In this document: piece by piece, positions 34,596 to 42,869 of the stretch | How the letters are laid out: every line of letters starts with the position of its first letter | How positions within the stretch are numbered: position 1 is the first letter of the stretch | Assembly (NCBI RefSeq): GCF_000160835.1 | Contig: NZ_GG700737.1 | Span: 1 to 64,000, forward strand | Source: Limosilactobacillus antri DSM 16041 | GTDB lineage: Bacteria; Bacillota; Bacilli; Lactobacillales; Lactobacillaceae | DNA: 64,000 nt | Direction: 5' to 3' | The notes under the pieces: generated by a model | What the model was told of the DNA's origin: nothing | Seen by the model: only the letters and a program-made list of their open reading frames with translations | Databases searched by the model: none | Translations under genes and position numbers: made by a program

Positions 34596-34832
34596 ATGAA
34601 AGCAGAATACCTAATCAAGGTGATTTTACCGCCGTTTATTATTTTTGCGGTCCTGGTGGCCCTGACGATTGCTAAGCTGATCTCCGGCTGGCTGATGTAT
34701 GTACTGTGGATTGGCGGCTTTGTGGTTGCCAACCTCATTGTCACAAAGATTACGGCAAAGTGGAGTTACCAGCGGCGGCGTGAACTGCGGATGAAGGAAG
34801 AACAGAAAAATGCAAAAAATACGGACAAGTAG
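34596..34832 (+). CDS. Small membrane protein, two helices, unknown function
   Basis: A 78-residue protein with two hydrophobic segments (about residues 7-26 and 31-49) and a strongly basic then Lys/Glu-rich C-terminal tail (WSYQRRRELRMKEEQ), likely cytosolic. ATG 34596 follows GCGAGGTT. Its last 23 bases overlap the start of the CPBP gene, implying translational coupling and perhaps a joint function. No family recognised. Confidence 0.7.
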   Translation: MKAEYLIKVILPPFIIFAVLVALTIAKLISGWLMYVLWIGGFVVANLIVTKITAKWSYQRRRELRMKEEQKNAKNTDK

Positions 34833-35502
34833 GCTGGGCAACTGGTTTTATCGGGTGGGCATTGTTGCGGTGTTCTTCCTGCTGATCCAGGTGCCGCCGA
34901 TGGCAGTGGTAATTGCCAACCGGTACCCGGCTAATCAGGAACTGGCGATTACCCTAGCCGTCATCTTTGTAGTGCTGTTTTTAGCCATCATTGCTGGGGC
35001 CCGCCGGGTCTACCGGCGTTGTAACCAGCTGCCGGTGACAAAGGGGATTAATTGGCGCCTGGTGGTTGGCGGCTATGCTGCTTTGCTGGTTGGGATGATG
35101 ATTTTTGGCTGGTTAAACCAGTGGCTTTTTCATCAGACGAGCACGGCGAATAATGAGATTATCCGGCAGCTGCTTAACCACAACCGGATTATTACGGTGG
35201 TGTTTGTTATATCGTCGTTTACCCTGACCCCGATTGCGGAGGAGCTAATTTTTCGCGGCATCCTGACGAACCTCTTTTTTCGCCGGAATGCTCTCTGGTC
35301 TAAAATGGTCTTATCGGGATTGGTCTTTTCGGCAGCCCATACGAGTACGACGATTGTCAGCTTCCTGCTTTATTGCTTCATGGGGATGGTCCTGACGTAC
35401 GTTTACCGACAGTCTGGCAATTTAAAAAATAGTATCTTGGTTCACGGGATTAATAATTTGCTGGCGATGCTGATGATGGTGATGTCGCTAGCCGGTAATT
35501 GA
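34810..35502 (+). CDS. CPBP-family intramembrane metalloprotease (CAAX-like)
   Basis: A 230-residue integral membrane protein with about six helices. The CPBP (Abi) motifs are present: EELIFRG (EExxxR; about residues 143-149), FSAAHTS (FxxxH; about 175-181) and HGINN (HxxxN; about 213-217). Family members cleave prenylated proteins or act in bacteriocin self-immunity; no bacteriocin genes are near. It overlaps the preceding small membrane protein gene by 23 bases. A terminator follows immediately. Confidence 0.88.
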   Translation: MQKIRTSRLGNWFYRVGIVAVFFLLIQVPPMAVVIANRYPANQELAITLAVIFVVLFLAIIAGARRVYRRCNQLPVTKGINWRLVVGGYAALLVGMMIFGWLNQWLFHQTSTANNEIIRQLLNHNRIITVVFVISSFTLTPIAEELIFRGILTNLFFRRNALWSKMVLSGLVFSAAHTSTTIVSFLLYCFMGMVLTYVYRQSGNLKNSILVHGINNLLAMLMMVMSLAGN

Positions 35503-35510
35503 TCGCTTAG

Positions 35511-35551
35511 AAATGGCAAGTGAGGCTGAGCGCCTTGCTTGCCATTTTTTA
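35511..35551 (+). terminator. Terminator of the CPBP gene
   Basis: AAATGGCAAG pairs with CTTGCCATTT, with an inner GAGGC/GCCTT-like stem, followed by six T. Confidence 0.9.
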
Positions 35552-35912
35552 TCCCTGTTATTAAATATACGGGAGAAGGCCTTAATTGCACTTTAGCGGG
35601 GATTTTTTCGCGGTCACTTATCAATCGGCCAATCGATAAAAGCGCTTTCGATTTTTTGCCGTGGATTTGGCAAACAGGAAGTGCGCTGGAATGGGAACCG
35701 GCTGGGGAGCGTTCGATTAGCGGTTTGCCAAAGTTTTGCAGAGGATTGTTAATCCACTTTGATTTTGCTAAATTGTTAACAGACACGTGGATTTTGCGTG
35801 AATTACGCACCAGACCATGGGGAAGGCAAATACCATGGTGGGGGGATCAATAAAAATAAAGGAGATCAAAAATCGTGACGAGTCAATAGACAATATCAGG
35901 GAGTTTTTATTA
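35552..35912 (+). promoter_or_regulatory. Long leader before the sigma-factor gene
   Basis: About 360 bases without a convincing gene. It contains a cre-like TAAAAGCGCTTTCG (35637-35650, 12 of 14 consensus positions) and a perfect ten-base inverted repeat, TTTGGCAAAC (35666-35675) with GTTTGCCAAA (35723-35732), enclosing 47 bases. It also contains a small hairpin GCGTGAATTACGC near 35788 and a strong AAGGAG (about 35857). That ribosome binding site is followed by a four-codon frame (GTG 35876, stop TAG), not by the sigma-factor start. I could not fix a promoter. Confidence 0.4.
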
Positions 35913-36464
35913 ATGCGTTTGAAACAAGGACCACAGGGACGTGATGGCGGTAACGGAAAGCAAGAAGAGATTTTTCAGCGGTATCGACCGCTAATCATCA
36001 AGCTTTGGCAACGATATTATGTTTCCGGACTTGAGCTAGCCGACTGGGAACAGGAAGCAAGACCGGTAATTCTTCGGGTTTTGGAGCTGTACCGGGGTGA
36101 CGGTAAGGATCAGTTTAGCGGCTTCTTAAAGCAGAGCTTAGTTAACCGCATCTTAGACTTATACCGGGCCCGGCAGGCTCACAAGCGGATTCCGGCAGAA
36201 AAAATTGGGGCGTTAACGCCGGAATCTGAAGAAATGCTGCAAGAGCAGCCATGGCGTCAGCCTGAGGAACTGGTTCATGGGCATTTCTGCTTGCGGCAAT
36301 TAATCGCGGCCTGCTCGCCTTTTGAACGTCAGGTACTGATTAGCTATAACCAGGGATACTCAACAGACGAGGTGGCAGAACGGCTGCGGTGTACAAAGCG
36401 TCAGGTGCAAAGTGCAATGGGACGGAGTAGGCGAAAAATGCTGGAGATTATTCAAGCCAGTTAA
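35913..36464 (+). CDS. ComX/SigH-like alternative sigma factor
   Basis: A 183-residue RNA polymerase sigma factor of the SigH/ComX type, which in Lactobacillales drives late competence genes. Region 2 is seen in IFQRYRPLIIKLWQRYYVSGLELADWEQEARPVILRVL (about residues 20-57). Region 4 is FERQVLISYNQGYSTDEVAERLRCTKRQVQSAMGRSRRKM (about 137-176), a helix-turn-helix. Start choice is uncertain: ATG 35913 has only a weak AGGGAG at 12 bases; the frame is open upstream to ATG 35817 and 35835. cinA and recA at 54899-57311 would be typical targets, but their promoters were not examined for a com-box. Whether the strain is competent is unknown. Confidence 0.8.
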   Translation: MRLKQGPQGRDGGNGKQEEIFQRYRPLIIKLWQRYYVSGLELADWEQEARPVILRVLELYRGDGKDQFSGFLKQSLVNRILDLYRARQAHKRIPAEKIGALTPESEEMLQEQPWRQPEELVHGHFCLRQLIAACSPFERQVLISYNQGYSTDEVAERLRCTKRQVQSAMGRSRRKMLEIIQAS

Positions 36465-36511
36465 GCGCGCATGATTGGGATATGAAGTGAGCTGATTTTT
36501 TTAGCTCAATA

Positions 36512-36540
36512 TTGTAATCGCTTACAAAATATGGTATATT
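36512..36540 (+). promoter_or_regulatory. Promoter of the structured RNA
   Basis: -35 TTGTAA (36512-36517) and -10 TATATT (36535-36540) are separated by exactly 17 bases. Predicted transcription start is near 36547. Confidence 0.75.
36513..36526 (+). promoter_or_regulatory. Palindromic cre site on the -35 of the RNA gene
   Basis: TGTAATCGCTTACA fits the CcpA consensus TGNNANCGNTNNCA at every fixed base and has perfect TGTAA/TTACA arms. It overlaps the -35, so CcpA would be expected to repress. Confidence 0.7.
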
Positions 36541-36570
36541 ATGGGTGTGGAAGGAAAAGTAAATGAGTCC

Positions 36571-36627
36571 ATGATTCGTCATGAAGTTCTCCCACCCGAT
36601 TCAGTGCCGAAGGAAGTTAAGGAGTAG
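36571..36627 (+). CDS. Possible 18-residue peptide inside the RNA
   Basis: ATG 36571 to TAG 36627 encodes MIRHEVLPPDSVPKEVKE. A three-residue frame (ATG 36563) follows GGAAGG at good spacing and its stop overlaps this ATG as ATGA, so coupling is possible. It could equally be chance within a structured RNA. Confidence 0.2.
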   Translation: MIRHEVLPPDSVPKEVKE

Positions 36628-36800
36628 GCAGAAGCAACGTAAGTGTGACCAGAAACATCGCTTAAGGTTTAGATCTAACCATCGTGGTCACCGGGGTGCG
36701 CTGATGGGGCGGTTAAAAAGCGACTTTGCGGAAGTTTAGAATCAAAGATAGTTAATTAATCAGTTCCAGTGCAAAGTAGCGAGATTCCTTCCGTATAAGT

Positions 36801-36834
36801 AAGGGACGAGGATTTAAGTTCTCGTCCCTTTTTT
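36801..36834 (+). terminator. Terminator of the structured RNA
   Basis: AAGGGACGAG pairs with CTCGTCCCTT across a ten-base loop, followed by TTTTT. Confidence 0.92.
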
Positions 36835-36989
36835 GATTCTATATAAGGTAAGTGGCAGTTGCTGAAGCAGGTGGAGGAGCCCCGCGCGGTTTTAGCACGA
36901 ACTGGTTACGAAATGGCGATTGAATGGGGCGGCAGGAAGCCACTAAAAGGGGGAATTTGCAAAAATAATAAATTAATCCTAAATTATGC

Positions 36990-37017
36990 TTGCAATTTTT
37001 CTGGGAATCAGTATAAT
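36990..37017 (+). promoter_or_regulatory. Promoter of tRNA-Leu (CAG)
   Basis: -35 TTGCAA (36990-36995) and -10 TATAAT (37012-37017) with a 16-base spacer, about 40 bases before the tRNA. The 36837-36989 stretch before it holds only a chance open frame. Confidence 0.75.
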
Positions 37018-37055
37018 AATTATTGTTGTCTGGTTGATAACAACTAAATAGCGAT

Positions 37056-37139
37056 GCCCCAGTGGCGGAATTGGCAGACGCGCAACGTTCAGGTCGTTGT
37101 ATGGGTTTCCATGTACAGGTTCGAATCCTGTTTGGGGCA
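37056..37139 (+). tRNA. tRNA-Leu (CAG)
   Basis: Acceptor arms GCCCCAG and TTGGGGC pair (last pair G-U), with discriminator A. The anticodon loop TTCAGGT gives CAG, and the long variable arm is present. Single-gene unit with its own promoter and terminator. Confidence 0.95.
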
Positions 37140-37145
37140 TATGGT

Positions 37146-37178
37146 TAGTCCGGTAAAGATTACTTTACCGGGCTTTTT
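37146..37178 (+). terminator. Terminator of tRNA-Leu (CAG)
   Basis: AGTCCGGTAAAG pairs with CTTTACCGGGCT across ATTA, followed by TTTT. Confidence 0.92.
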
Positions 37179-37278
37179 CTTTATCCATATTTGCTAGACG
37201 TACATCAGTCAGAGAGTTTGATGCTCCTAAGCCACCGGCAGCAGGGATAGTACGAGAATTGAGAATGAGTGCTTAGCA

Positions 37279-37308
37279 GTTGGGAGGCTTGCTCCCCAGC
37301 TGTTTTTT
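37279..37308 (+). terminator. Terminator-like hairpin before iscS
   Basis: AGCAGTTGGGAG pairs with CTCCCCAGCTG (wobbles allowed), followed by six T. No gene is seen between the tRNA-Leu terminator and here (37179-37278), so it may end a short RNA. A -10 TATAAT (37312-37317) for iscS follows at once, with a structured 90-base leader before the iscS start. Confidence 0.6.
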
Positions 37309-37408
37309 GTTATAATATGAAGTTGCTTTAAGAATGGGTCGAACCAACCCTGCCGGTGGGCAAACCGGTTGATGACCGTCAGATGAAATTATCAGAGGAG
37401 CAAATGCA

Positions 37409-38557
37409 ATGATCTATTTTGATAATAGCGCGACGACAAAAGTATCCCCCGAAGTATTGGCTACTTATGATACGGTTAGCCAAAAAATCTGGGGGAACCC
37501 AAGCAGCCTGCACAACTTTGGTGAAGAGGCCTGGAACCTATTGGAACAGGCCCGGCAGCAAATCGCCAAGCTAATGGGTGTCAAGCCGGGTGAAATTATT
37601 TTCACCAGTGGTGGCTCAGAGGGTGACAACTGGGTGATCAAGGGAACCGCCCTGGCGAAGCACCGCTTTGGCAAACACATTATTACGACTTCTGTAGAAC
37701 ACGCGGCGGTTCGGAATGCAATGGCCCAATTGGAAGAACTGGGCTTTGAAGTTACCTACCTCCCCGTGGACAAGGAGGGGCGGATTGATCCGGCAGACGT
37801 CGAGGCGGCCCTACGTTCCGATACCATCTTAGTATCCATCATGGCCGTTAATAACGAAATTGGTACCATCCAGCCGATTAAAGAGGTTGGCGAAATTCTC
37901 AAGGATTACCCCAACGTCCACTACATGGTTGACGCAGTGCAAGCAATCGGCAAGGGCTTAGATGACCTTGTCTTCAGCGACCGGGTTGACTTTGCAACCT
38001 TCTCCGGGCATAAGTTCCATGCTCCCCGGGGGACCGGTTTTGTCTATGTTAAGAGTGGCCGGAAGCTCTCGCCGCTGATTGACGGTGGTGGCCAGGAACG
38101 GACCCTGCGGAGCGGGACCGAAAACACGCCTGGTGATGTGGCACTGGCCCGGGCAATCCGCCTAGTTAAGGAAAAGGAAGCGGCGACCGTGCAAAGCGAG
38201 CAGGCGATTAAGGAACGGATATACGACCACCTCAAGCAGTTTGACCATGTCCGGATCTTCTCTGGCCGGGATACTGGCTTTGCGCCGCACGTTCTCTGCT
38301 TTGCGATTGTCGGTGTTCGGGGAGAAACGATTGTCCACGCCTTTGAAGAACAGGGAATCTACATCTCAACCACCAGCGCATGCGCTTCCAAGAAGCATGC
38401 GGAAGCCGGGACTCTGGCTGCCATGAAGGTGCCGGAAAACGAAGCCACCAGTGCGGTCCGGATTAGTCTCGGTGACCAGAATACCCTGGCGGACGCGGAT
38501 GAATTTAACCGCGTCTTTGACCAGCTCTATGCCGGCTTCCAAAAAATTATTGATTAG
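37409..38557 (+). CDS. iscS: Cysteine desulfurase of the NifS/IscS family
   Basis: PLP enzyme that takes sulfur from cysteine as a protein persulfide. Of 382 residues, the PLP lysine lies in [11 protein letters not shown] (about residue 203) and the catalytic cysteine in TTSACASKK (about residue 326). The N-terminus [16 protein letters not shown] is standard. ATG 37409 follows AGAGGAG. Its frame ends 19 bases before the TTG start of thiI, so the sulfur likely goes to 4-thiouridine in tRNA; this is the usual Firmicutes NifZ-ThiI pair. Supply of the SufD-like system at 4552 is conceivable but unproven. Confidence 0.94.
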   Translation: MIYFDNSATTKVSPEVLATYDTVSQKIWGNPSSLHNFGEEAWNLLEQARQQIAKLMGVKPGEIIFTSGGSEGDNWVIKGTALAKHRFGKHIITTSVEHAAVRNAMAQLEELGFEVTYLPVDKEGRIDPADVEAALRSDTILVSIMAVNNEIGTIQPIKEVGEILKDYPNVHYMVDAVQAIGKGLDDLVFSDRVDFATFSGHKFHAPRGTGFVYVKSGRKLSPLIDGGGQERTLRSGTENTPGDVALARAIRLVKEKEAATVQSEQAIKERIYDHLKQFDHVRIFSGRDTGFAPHVLCFAIVGVRGETIVHAFEEQGIYISTTSACASKKHAEAGTLAAMKVPENEATSAVRISLGDQNTLADADEFNRVFDQLYAGFQKIID

Positions 38558-38576
38558 CAGCGAAGGAGGAAACCAC

Positions 38577-39797
38577 TTGCAATACACTGAAATTATGGTG
38601 CGTTACGGCGAACTTTCCACGAAGGGGCACAATAAGAAATCATTTATTGACCGCTTGGGGATGAACGTCCGCCACGCCCTCCATCAATTTAGCCAAGTTA
38701 AGGTCCACGCGCAGCAGGACCGGCTCCACGTTCAACTGAACGGGGCCGACTATGATGCCGTGATGGCCCGTTTGAAAGATGTTTTCGGGATTCAAACCTT
38801 TTCCCCGTCAATTAAGGTTGCCAAAGACTTTGCAGCGGTTGCTCAAGCGGCCGAAGCGATGGTGGCGGAACAGGTGACGAAGCCGGTCACCTTTAAAATC
38901 GAAACCAAGCGGGCGGACCACCACTTTCCAATTGACACCTTTGCGATGAACAACCGGCTGGGTGGCGACCTTTTGGATAAGTTTCCGGATCAGCTGAAGG
39001 TTGACGTCCACCACCCCGACCTGACGATCCGGGTTGAAATCCGTTTGGACGGCATTTACCTTTCCAGCGAAACCATCAAGGGTGCTGGCGGCTTGCCGGT
39101 GGGAACGGCTGGTAAGGGAATGATGATGCTTTCCGGTGGAATCGACTCGCCAGTGGCCGCCTACCTGGGGATGAAGCGGGGCGTTTCGATGGAAATGGTC
39201 CACTTCTTTAGTCCGCCGTACACCAGTCCGCAGGCCCTTGCGAAGGCCAAACAGTTAACGGAAAAGCTGGCTAAGTACTCCGGCAGCATTCGGTTTATCC
39301 AGGTACCATTTACCGAAATTCAGGAAACCGTGAAGGAAAAGGTGCCGGAAGGCTACCTGATGACGGTCCAGCGGCGGATGATGCTGCGGCTGGCAACGGC
39401 GATTATGGAAAAGCGCCACGGACTAGCGATCTTTAATGGTGAGTCGCTCGGCCAGGTTGCTTCCCAGACTATGGAAAGTATGCTGGCGATTGAAGACGTG
39501 ACCAACTATCCCGTCTTGCGGCCGGTCCTCTCCTTCGACAAGACGGAAATTATCAAAATCGCCGAAGACATCGACACCTATGACCTCTCAATCCTGCCGT
39601 ATGAGGACTGCTGCACGGTCTTCACGCCGCCGTCGCCGAAGACCAAGCCGAGCGTGAAGAAGGCCCGGCTGTACGAGCAGAGGCTCGACATTGCGGGCCT
39701 GGTTCAGCGTTCCCTGGAGGGCATTAAGATTACTGAAATTCACCCGGGAGAAGACTTTTTAAACCAGAACGAGGATGTTTTCGCGGAACTTCTGTAA
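38577..39797 (+). CDS. thiI: tRNA 4-thiouridine synthetase ThiI
   Basis: Adenylates U8 of tRNA and inserts sulfur passed from the cysteine desulfurase. Of 406 residues, the ferredoxin-like and THUMP domains occupy about 1-165. The PP-loop ATPase domain follows with [20 protein letters not shown] (about 182-201). The C-terminal rhodanese domain of E. coli ThiI is absent, as normal in Firmicutes. Start TTG 38577 lies seven bases after GGAGG; the first ATG (38595) would lose conserved residues QYTEI. Operon with iscS. Confidence 0.94.
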   Translation: MQYTEIMVRYGELSTKGHNKKSFIDRLGMNVRHALHQFSQVKVHAQQDRLHVQLNGADYDAVMARLKDVFGIQTFSPSIKVAKDFAAVAQAAEAMVAEQVTKPVTFKIETKRADHHFPIDTFAMNNRLGGDLLDKFPDQLKVDVHHPDLTIRVEIRLDGIYLSSETIKGAGGLPVGTAGKGMMMLSGGIDSPVAAYLGMKRGVSMEMVHFFSPPYTSPQALAKAKQLTEKLAKYSGSIRFIQVPFTEIQETVKEKVPEGYLMTVQRRMMLRLATAIMEKRHGLAIFNGESLGQVASQTMESMLAIEDVTNYPVLRPVLSFDKTEIIKIAEDIDTYDLSILPYEDCCTVFTPPSPKTKPSVKKARLYEQRLDIAGLVQRSLEGIKITEIHPGEDFLNQNEDVFAELL

Positions 39798-39805
39798 ATT
39801 CCTGC

Positions 39806-39834
39806 TTGACGCCGCAAAATTATTTAGCTATGAT
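39806..39834 (+). promoter_or_regulatory. Promoter of the valS T-box leader
   Basis: -35 TTGACG (39806-39811) and -10 TATGAT (39829-39834) with a 17-base spacer. Confidence 0.75.
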
Positions 39835-39840
39835 ACAAGC

Positions 39841-40080
39841 ATAATAAGCAATGACCGAAAGAGTAGTGAGTTGAGCAGTGCCTAGCGAGGGCCGGTTGGT
39901 GAAAGGGTCCGGCTGCCGACTGACGAACGTAGCTCGGGAGCAGGCTGGCTGAACTGATAGTAGGCTGGTCCGGTTCATCACCGTTACCCAATGAACGAGG
40001 GGAGTCAAGGCACTTGGCTCAATTTAGGTGGTAACGCGAGCAATCGTCCTATCAGAAATGATGGGGCGATTTTTTTATTA
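39841..40080 (+). promoter_or_regulatory. Valine T-box riboswitch before valS
   Basis: An AGTAG strand (near 39861) faces the specifier strand GAACGTAGC, with the Val codon GTA at 39929-39931, one base offset from the usual GAA anchor. The T-box AGGTGGTAACGCG is near 40027-40039, with T at the variable base to match tRNA-Val discriminator A. The terminator hairpin and T run end near 40078. Confidence 0.9.
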
Positions 40081-40134
40081 GTCGTGCTTACGAAGATGAT
40101 GGAATGGACAAAATGTGAAAGGAGCGATTATACG

Positions 40135-42786
40135 ATGACAAAAGAGATGTCAACTAAGTATGATCCAGCGGCAGTTGAAACTGGCCGCTACCAATGGTGG
40201 ATTGACCAGGGCCTCTTTAAGCCCAGTGGCGATAAGAAGGCCCACCCATATTCGATCGTGATTCCGCCGCCGAACGTTACCGGGAAGCTGCACCTGGGAC
40301 ACGCTTGGGACACGACCCTGCAGGATATTATTATCCGGCAGAAGCGGATGCAGGGCTATGACGTCCTCTGGGTACCGGGGATGGACCACGCCGGGATTGC
40401 CACCCAGGCAAAGGTCGAAGCCCGCTTGCGCAAGCAGGGCATTTCCCGTTATGATCTGGGCCGGGAAAAGTTTGTCCAACAGGTCTGGGACTGGAAGGAC
40501 GAATACGCCGACATTATCCACCAACAGTGGGCAAAGCTGGGGATTTCCGTTGACTATGACCGGGAACGGTTTACCCTGGATGAAGGGCTGAATAAGGCGG
40601 TTCGGAAGGTCTTCGTTGACCTGTACAAGAAGGGCTTGATCTACCGGGGAACCTACATTATCAACTGGGACCCGCAAGCCCGGACGGCCCTGTCCGACAT
40701 CGAGGTTGTCCACAAAGACGACCAGGGGGCTTTCTACCACGTTAAGTACCCGTTCACCGATGGCACGACCTTCAACGGCAAGGACTACATTGAAATTGCG
40801 ACGACCCGTCCGGAAACGATGTTTGGGGATGAAGCAGTCGCTGTCCACCCTGACGACGAACGTTACAAGGAATTGGTCGGCAAAAAGGTCAAGGTTCCGC
40901 TGGTTGACCGGGAAATCGAAATCATCGCTGACGAATACGTAACGCCGGACTTCGGGACTGGGATGGTGAAGATTACGCCAGCCCACGACCCGAATGACTT
41001 TAAGGTCGGAAAACGCCACAATTTGCCGGAACTGAACACGATGAACGAGGACGCCTCGATGAACGAAAACGCCGGCAAGTATGAAGGCATGGACCGCTTT
41101 GAAGCGCGGAAGGCAATCGTTAAGGACCTGGAAGACCAGGGCTACATGCTCAAGGTCGTACCAATCACCCACTCGGTTGGCCATTCCGAACGGACCGGGG
41201 TTCAGGTGGAAGCCCGCCTGTCGACCCAGTGGTTTGTCAAGATGAAGCCGTTAGCGGAAATGGCACTCAAGAACCAACAGACGGACGACCGGGTCAACTT
41301 CATTCCGGAACGGTTTGAGCATACCTTTACCCAGTGGATGGAAAATATCCATGACTGGGTAATCTCCCGGCAGCTCTGGTGGGGTCACCGGATTCCGGCC
41401 TGGTACAACAAGCAGACTGGGGAAGTCTACGTGGGCATGGAAGCGCCACAGGACGCCGAGAACTGGGAGCAGGACAGCGACGTGCTTGATACCTGGTTCT
41501 CCAGTGCCCTCTGGCCATTCTCCACGATGGGCTGGCCGGACACCGACTCCGCGGACTTTAAGCGCTACTTCCCGACCAACACCCTGGTTACTGGTTACGA
41601 CATCATCTTCTTCTGGGTTTCCCGGATGATTTTCCAGTCACTCGAATTTACCGGCAAGGCACCGTTTAAGAACGTCCTCCTGCATGGTTTGATCCGGGAT
41701 GAACAGGGGCGGAAGATGAGCAAGTCCCTAGGGAACGGGATTGACCCGATGGACGTCATCAAGAAGTACGGGGTCGACGCCCTCCGCTGGTTCTTGATTA
41801 CGGGCTCGACACCGGGGCAGGACATTCGTTTCTCCTACACCAAGATGGACGCGGCCTGGAACTTTATTAACAAGATCTGGAATGCCAGCCGCTACGTAAT
41901 TATGAACCTTGGCGAGATGCCAGCACCGCAGTTGCCGGCCAAGGACAAGTGGGACTTGGCCGACCGGTGGATTTTGAGCCGCCTGAACGCCACCATCGAG
42001 CAGGTAACCGAGATGTCCGAGAAGTTTGAATTTGGTGAAGTGGGCCGGGCCCTCTACAACTTCATCTGGAACGACTTCTGTGACTGGTACATCGAAATGA
42101 CTAAGGAGAAGCTGAATAACGGAACGGACGAGGAAAAGGCCGACACTAAGAACATCCTTGGCTACGTCCTGGACCAAACCCTGAAGCTCCTTCACCCGAT
42201 CATGCCGTTCGTGACCGAAAAGCTCTGGCAGTCGATGCCGCACGATGGCGAGTCGATCATGGTGGCCGCATACCCAACGGCTAACGCAGACCTGAACGAC
42301 CCAACCGCGACGGAACAGATGGATAGCCTGATCGAAATGATCAAGGCGGTGCGGAACATTCGGAATGAGGCAAATGCGCCGATGTCGAAGCCAGTGGACA
42401 TTCTGGTTAAGACCAAGGACACCCACCTCACCGCAATGCTCAATGCCAACCGTGACTACATCGACCGCTTCTGCCACCCGGCAGAATTGAAGATCGGTGC
42501 CGACGTGGCAGCACCAAAGCTGGCAATGTCCAGCATTCTCGCCGGAGCAGAAGTCTTTATCCCGATGGCCGAGTTGGTCGACCTGGATGAAGAACGGGCT
42601 AAGATGGAAAAGGAGATTGCCAAGCTGGAAAAGGAAGTTGAGCGTTCCCAAAAGAAGCTCGGCAACCAAAGATTTGTTGACAATGCGCCAGCCAAGGTCG
42701 TCGAAGCTGAAAAGCAAAAGGCGGTTGAGTGGCAGCAGAAACTCGCGGCAGCAAAAGACCGCTTGGCATCGTTGCAAGATGCTTAA
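40135..42786 (+). CDS. valS: Valyl-tRNA synthetase
   Basis: Class I synthetase charging tRNA-Val. The 883-residue protein has the HIGH motif as HLGHAWD (about residue 51), the KMSKS motif as KMSKSLGN near 528, the editing insert between them ([18 protein letters not shown]), and a C-terminal coiled-coil arm (about 815-880, Lys/Glu/Ala-rich) that grips tRNA. ATG 40135 follows AAAGGAG; the open frame upstream is T-box leader. Confidence 0.97.
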   Translation: MTKEMSTKYDPAAVETGRYQWWIDQGLFKPSGDKKAHPYSIVIPPPNVTGKLHLGHAWDTTLQDIIIRQKRMQGYDVLWVPGMDHAGIATQAKVEARLRKQGISRYDLGREKFVQQVWDWKDEYADIIHQQWAKLGISVDYDRERFTLDEGLNKAVRKVFVDLYKKGLIYRGTYIINWDPQARTALSDIEVVHKDDQGAFYHVKYPFTDGTTFNGKDYIEIATTRPETMFGDEAVAVHPDDERYKELVGKKVKVPLVDREIEIIADEYVTPDFGTGMVKITPAHDPNDFKVGKRHNLPELNTMNEDASMNENAGKYEGMDRFEARKAIVKDLEDQGYMLKVVPITHSVGHSERTGVQVEARLSTQWFVKMKPLAEMALKNQQTDDRVNFIPERFEHTFTQWMENIHDWVISRQLWWGHRIPAWYNKQTGEVYVGMEAPQDAENWEQDSDVLDTWFSSALWPFSTMGWPDTDSADFKRYFPTNTLVTGYDIIFFWVSRMIFQSLEFTGKAPFKNVLLHGLIRDEQGRKMSKSLGNGIDPMDVIKKYGVDALRWFLITGSTPGQDIRFSYTKMDAAWNFINKIWNASRYVIMNLGEMPAPQLPAKDKWDLADRWILSRLNATIEQVTEMSEKFEFGEVGRALYNFIWNDFCDWYIEMTKEKLNNGTDEEKADTKNILGYVLDQTLKLLHPIMPFVTEKLWQSMPHDGESIMVAAYPTANADLNDPTATEQMDSLIEMIKAVRNIRNEANAPMSKPVDILVKTKDTHLTAMLNANRDYIDRFCHPAELKIGADVAAPKLAMSSILAGAEVFIPMAELVDLDEERAKMEKEIAKLEKEVERSQKKLGNQRFVDNAPAKVVEAEKQKAVEWQQKLAAAKDRLASLQDA

Positions 42787-42803
42787 CCTGAATTGAGCTG
42801 TCC

Positions 42804-42852
42804 CAAGGGGCGGTCGTCCAGCTAGCAAATGGCTTGGCGGCCGCCCCTTTTA
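42804..42852 (+). terminator. Terminator after valS
   Basis: AAGGGGCGG pairs with CCGCCCCTT around an imperfect inner stem, followed by TTT. It sits directly before the folC ribosome binding site, so some read-through into folC is possible. Confidence 0.75.
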
Positions 42853-42869
42853 ACTAAAGGAGAACAAGG

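Larger units (their letters stand above)
36547..36836 (+). ncRNA. Structured non-coding RNA, about 290 nt, family unknown
   Basis: A self-contained transcription unit with promoter, no downstream gene on the transcript, and a strong terminator. Ends pair: GGAAGGAA (36549-36556) with TTCCTTCC (36785-36792). Inside, GTGACCA pairs with TGGTCAC (about 36646-36695), enclosing the hairpin GGTTTAGATCTAACC. ATTCAGTGC pairs with GCGCTGAT with one bulge. The shape is a long rod with internal loops, somewhat like 6S RNA, but I see no sequence proof. It does not look like RNase P RNA, tmRNA or SRP RNA. A single-stranded-looking TTCTCCCACCC (36587-36597) could pair with ribosome binding sites, as UCCC motifs do in other Gram-positive regulatory RNAs. 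Confidence 0.6.

Noticed and set aside
35539..35853. 104-codon frame in the leader of the sigma-factor gene
   Set aside because: No binding site, and it begins inside the terminator of the CPBP gene.
36547..36836. Naming the RNA as RNase P RNA, tmRNA or SRP RNA
   Set aside because: No RNase P core, no tRNA-like ends or tag frame, and no SRP apical loop were recognised; 6S remains possible but unproven.
36859..37047. 62-codon frame before tRNA-Leu (CAG)
   Set aside because: It overlaps the tRNA promoter and lacks a ribosome binding site.
41728..42828. A 366-codon open frame opposite valS
   Set aside because: Complement of valS codons; no start site signal and no recognisable domain. Other long antisense frames at 40150, 21583 and 8736-9909 fail for the same reasons.
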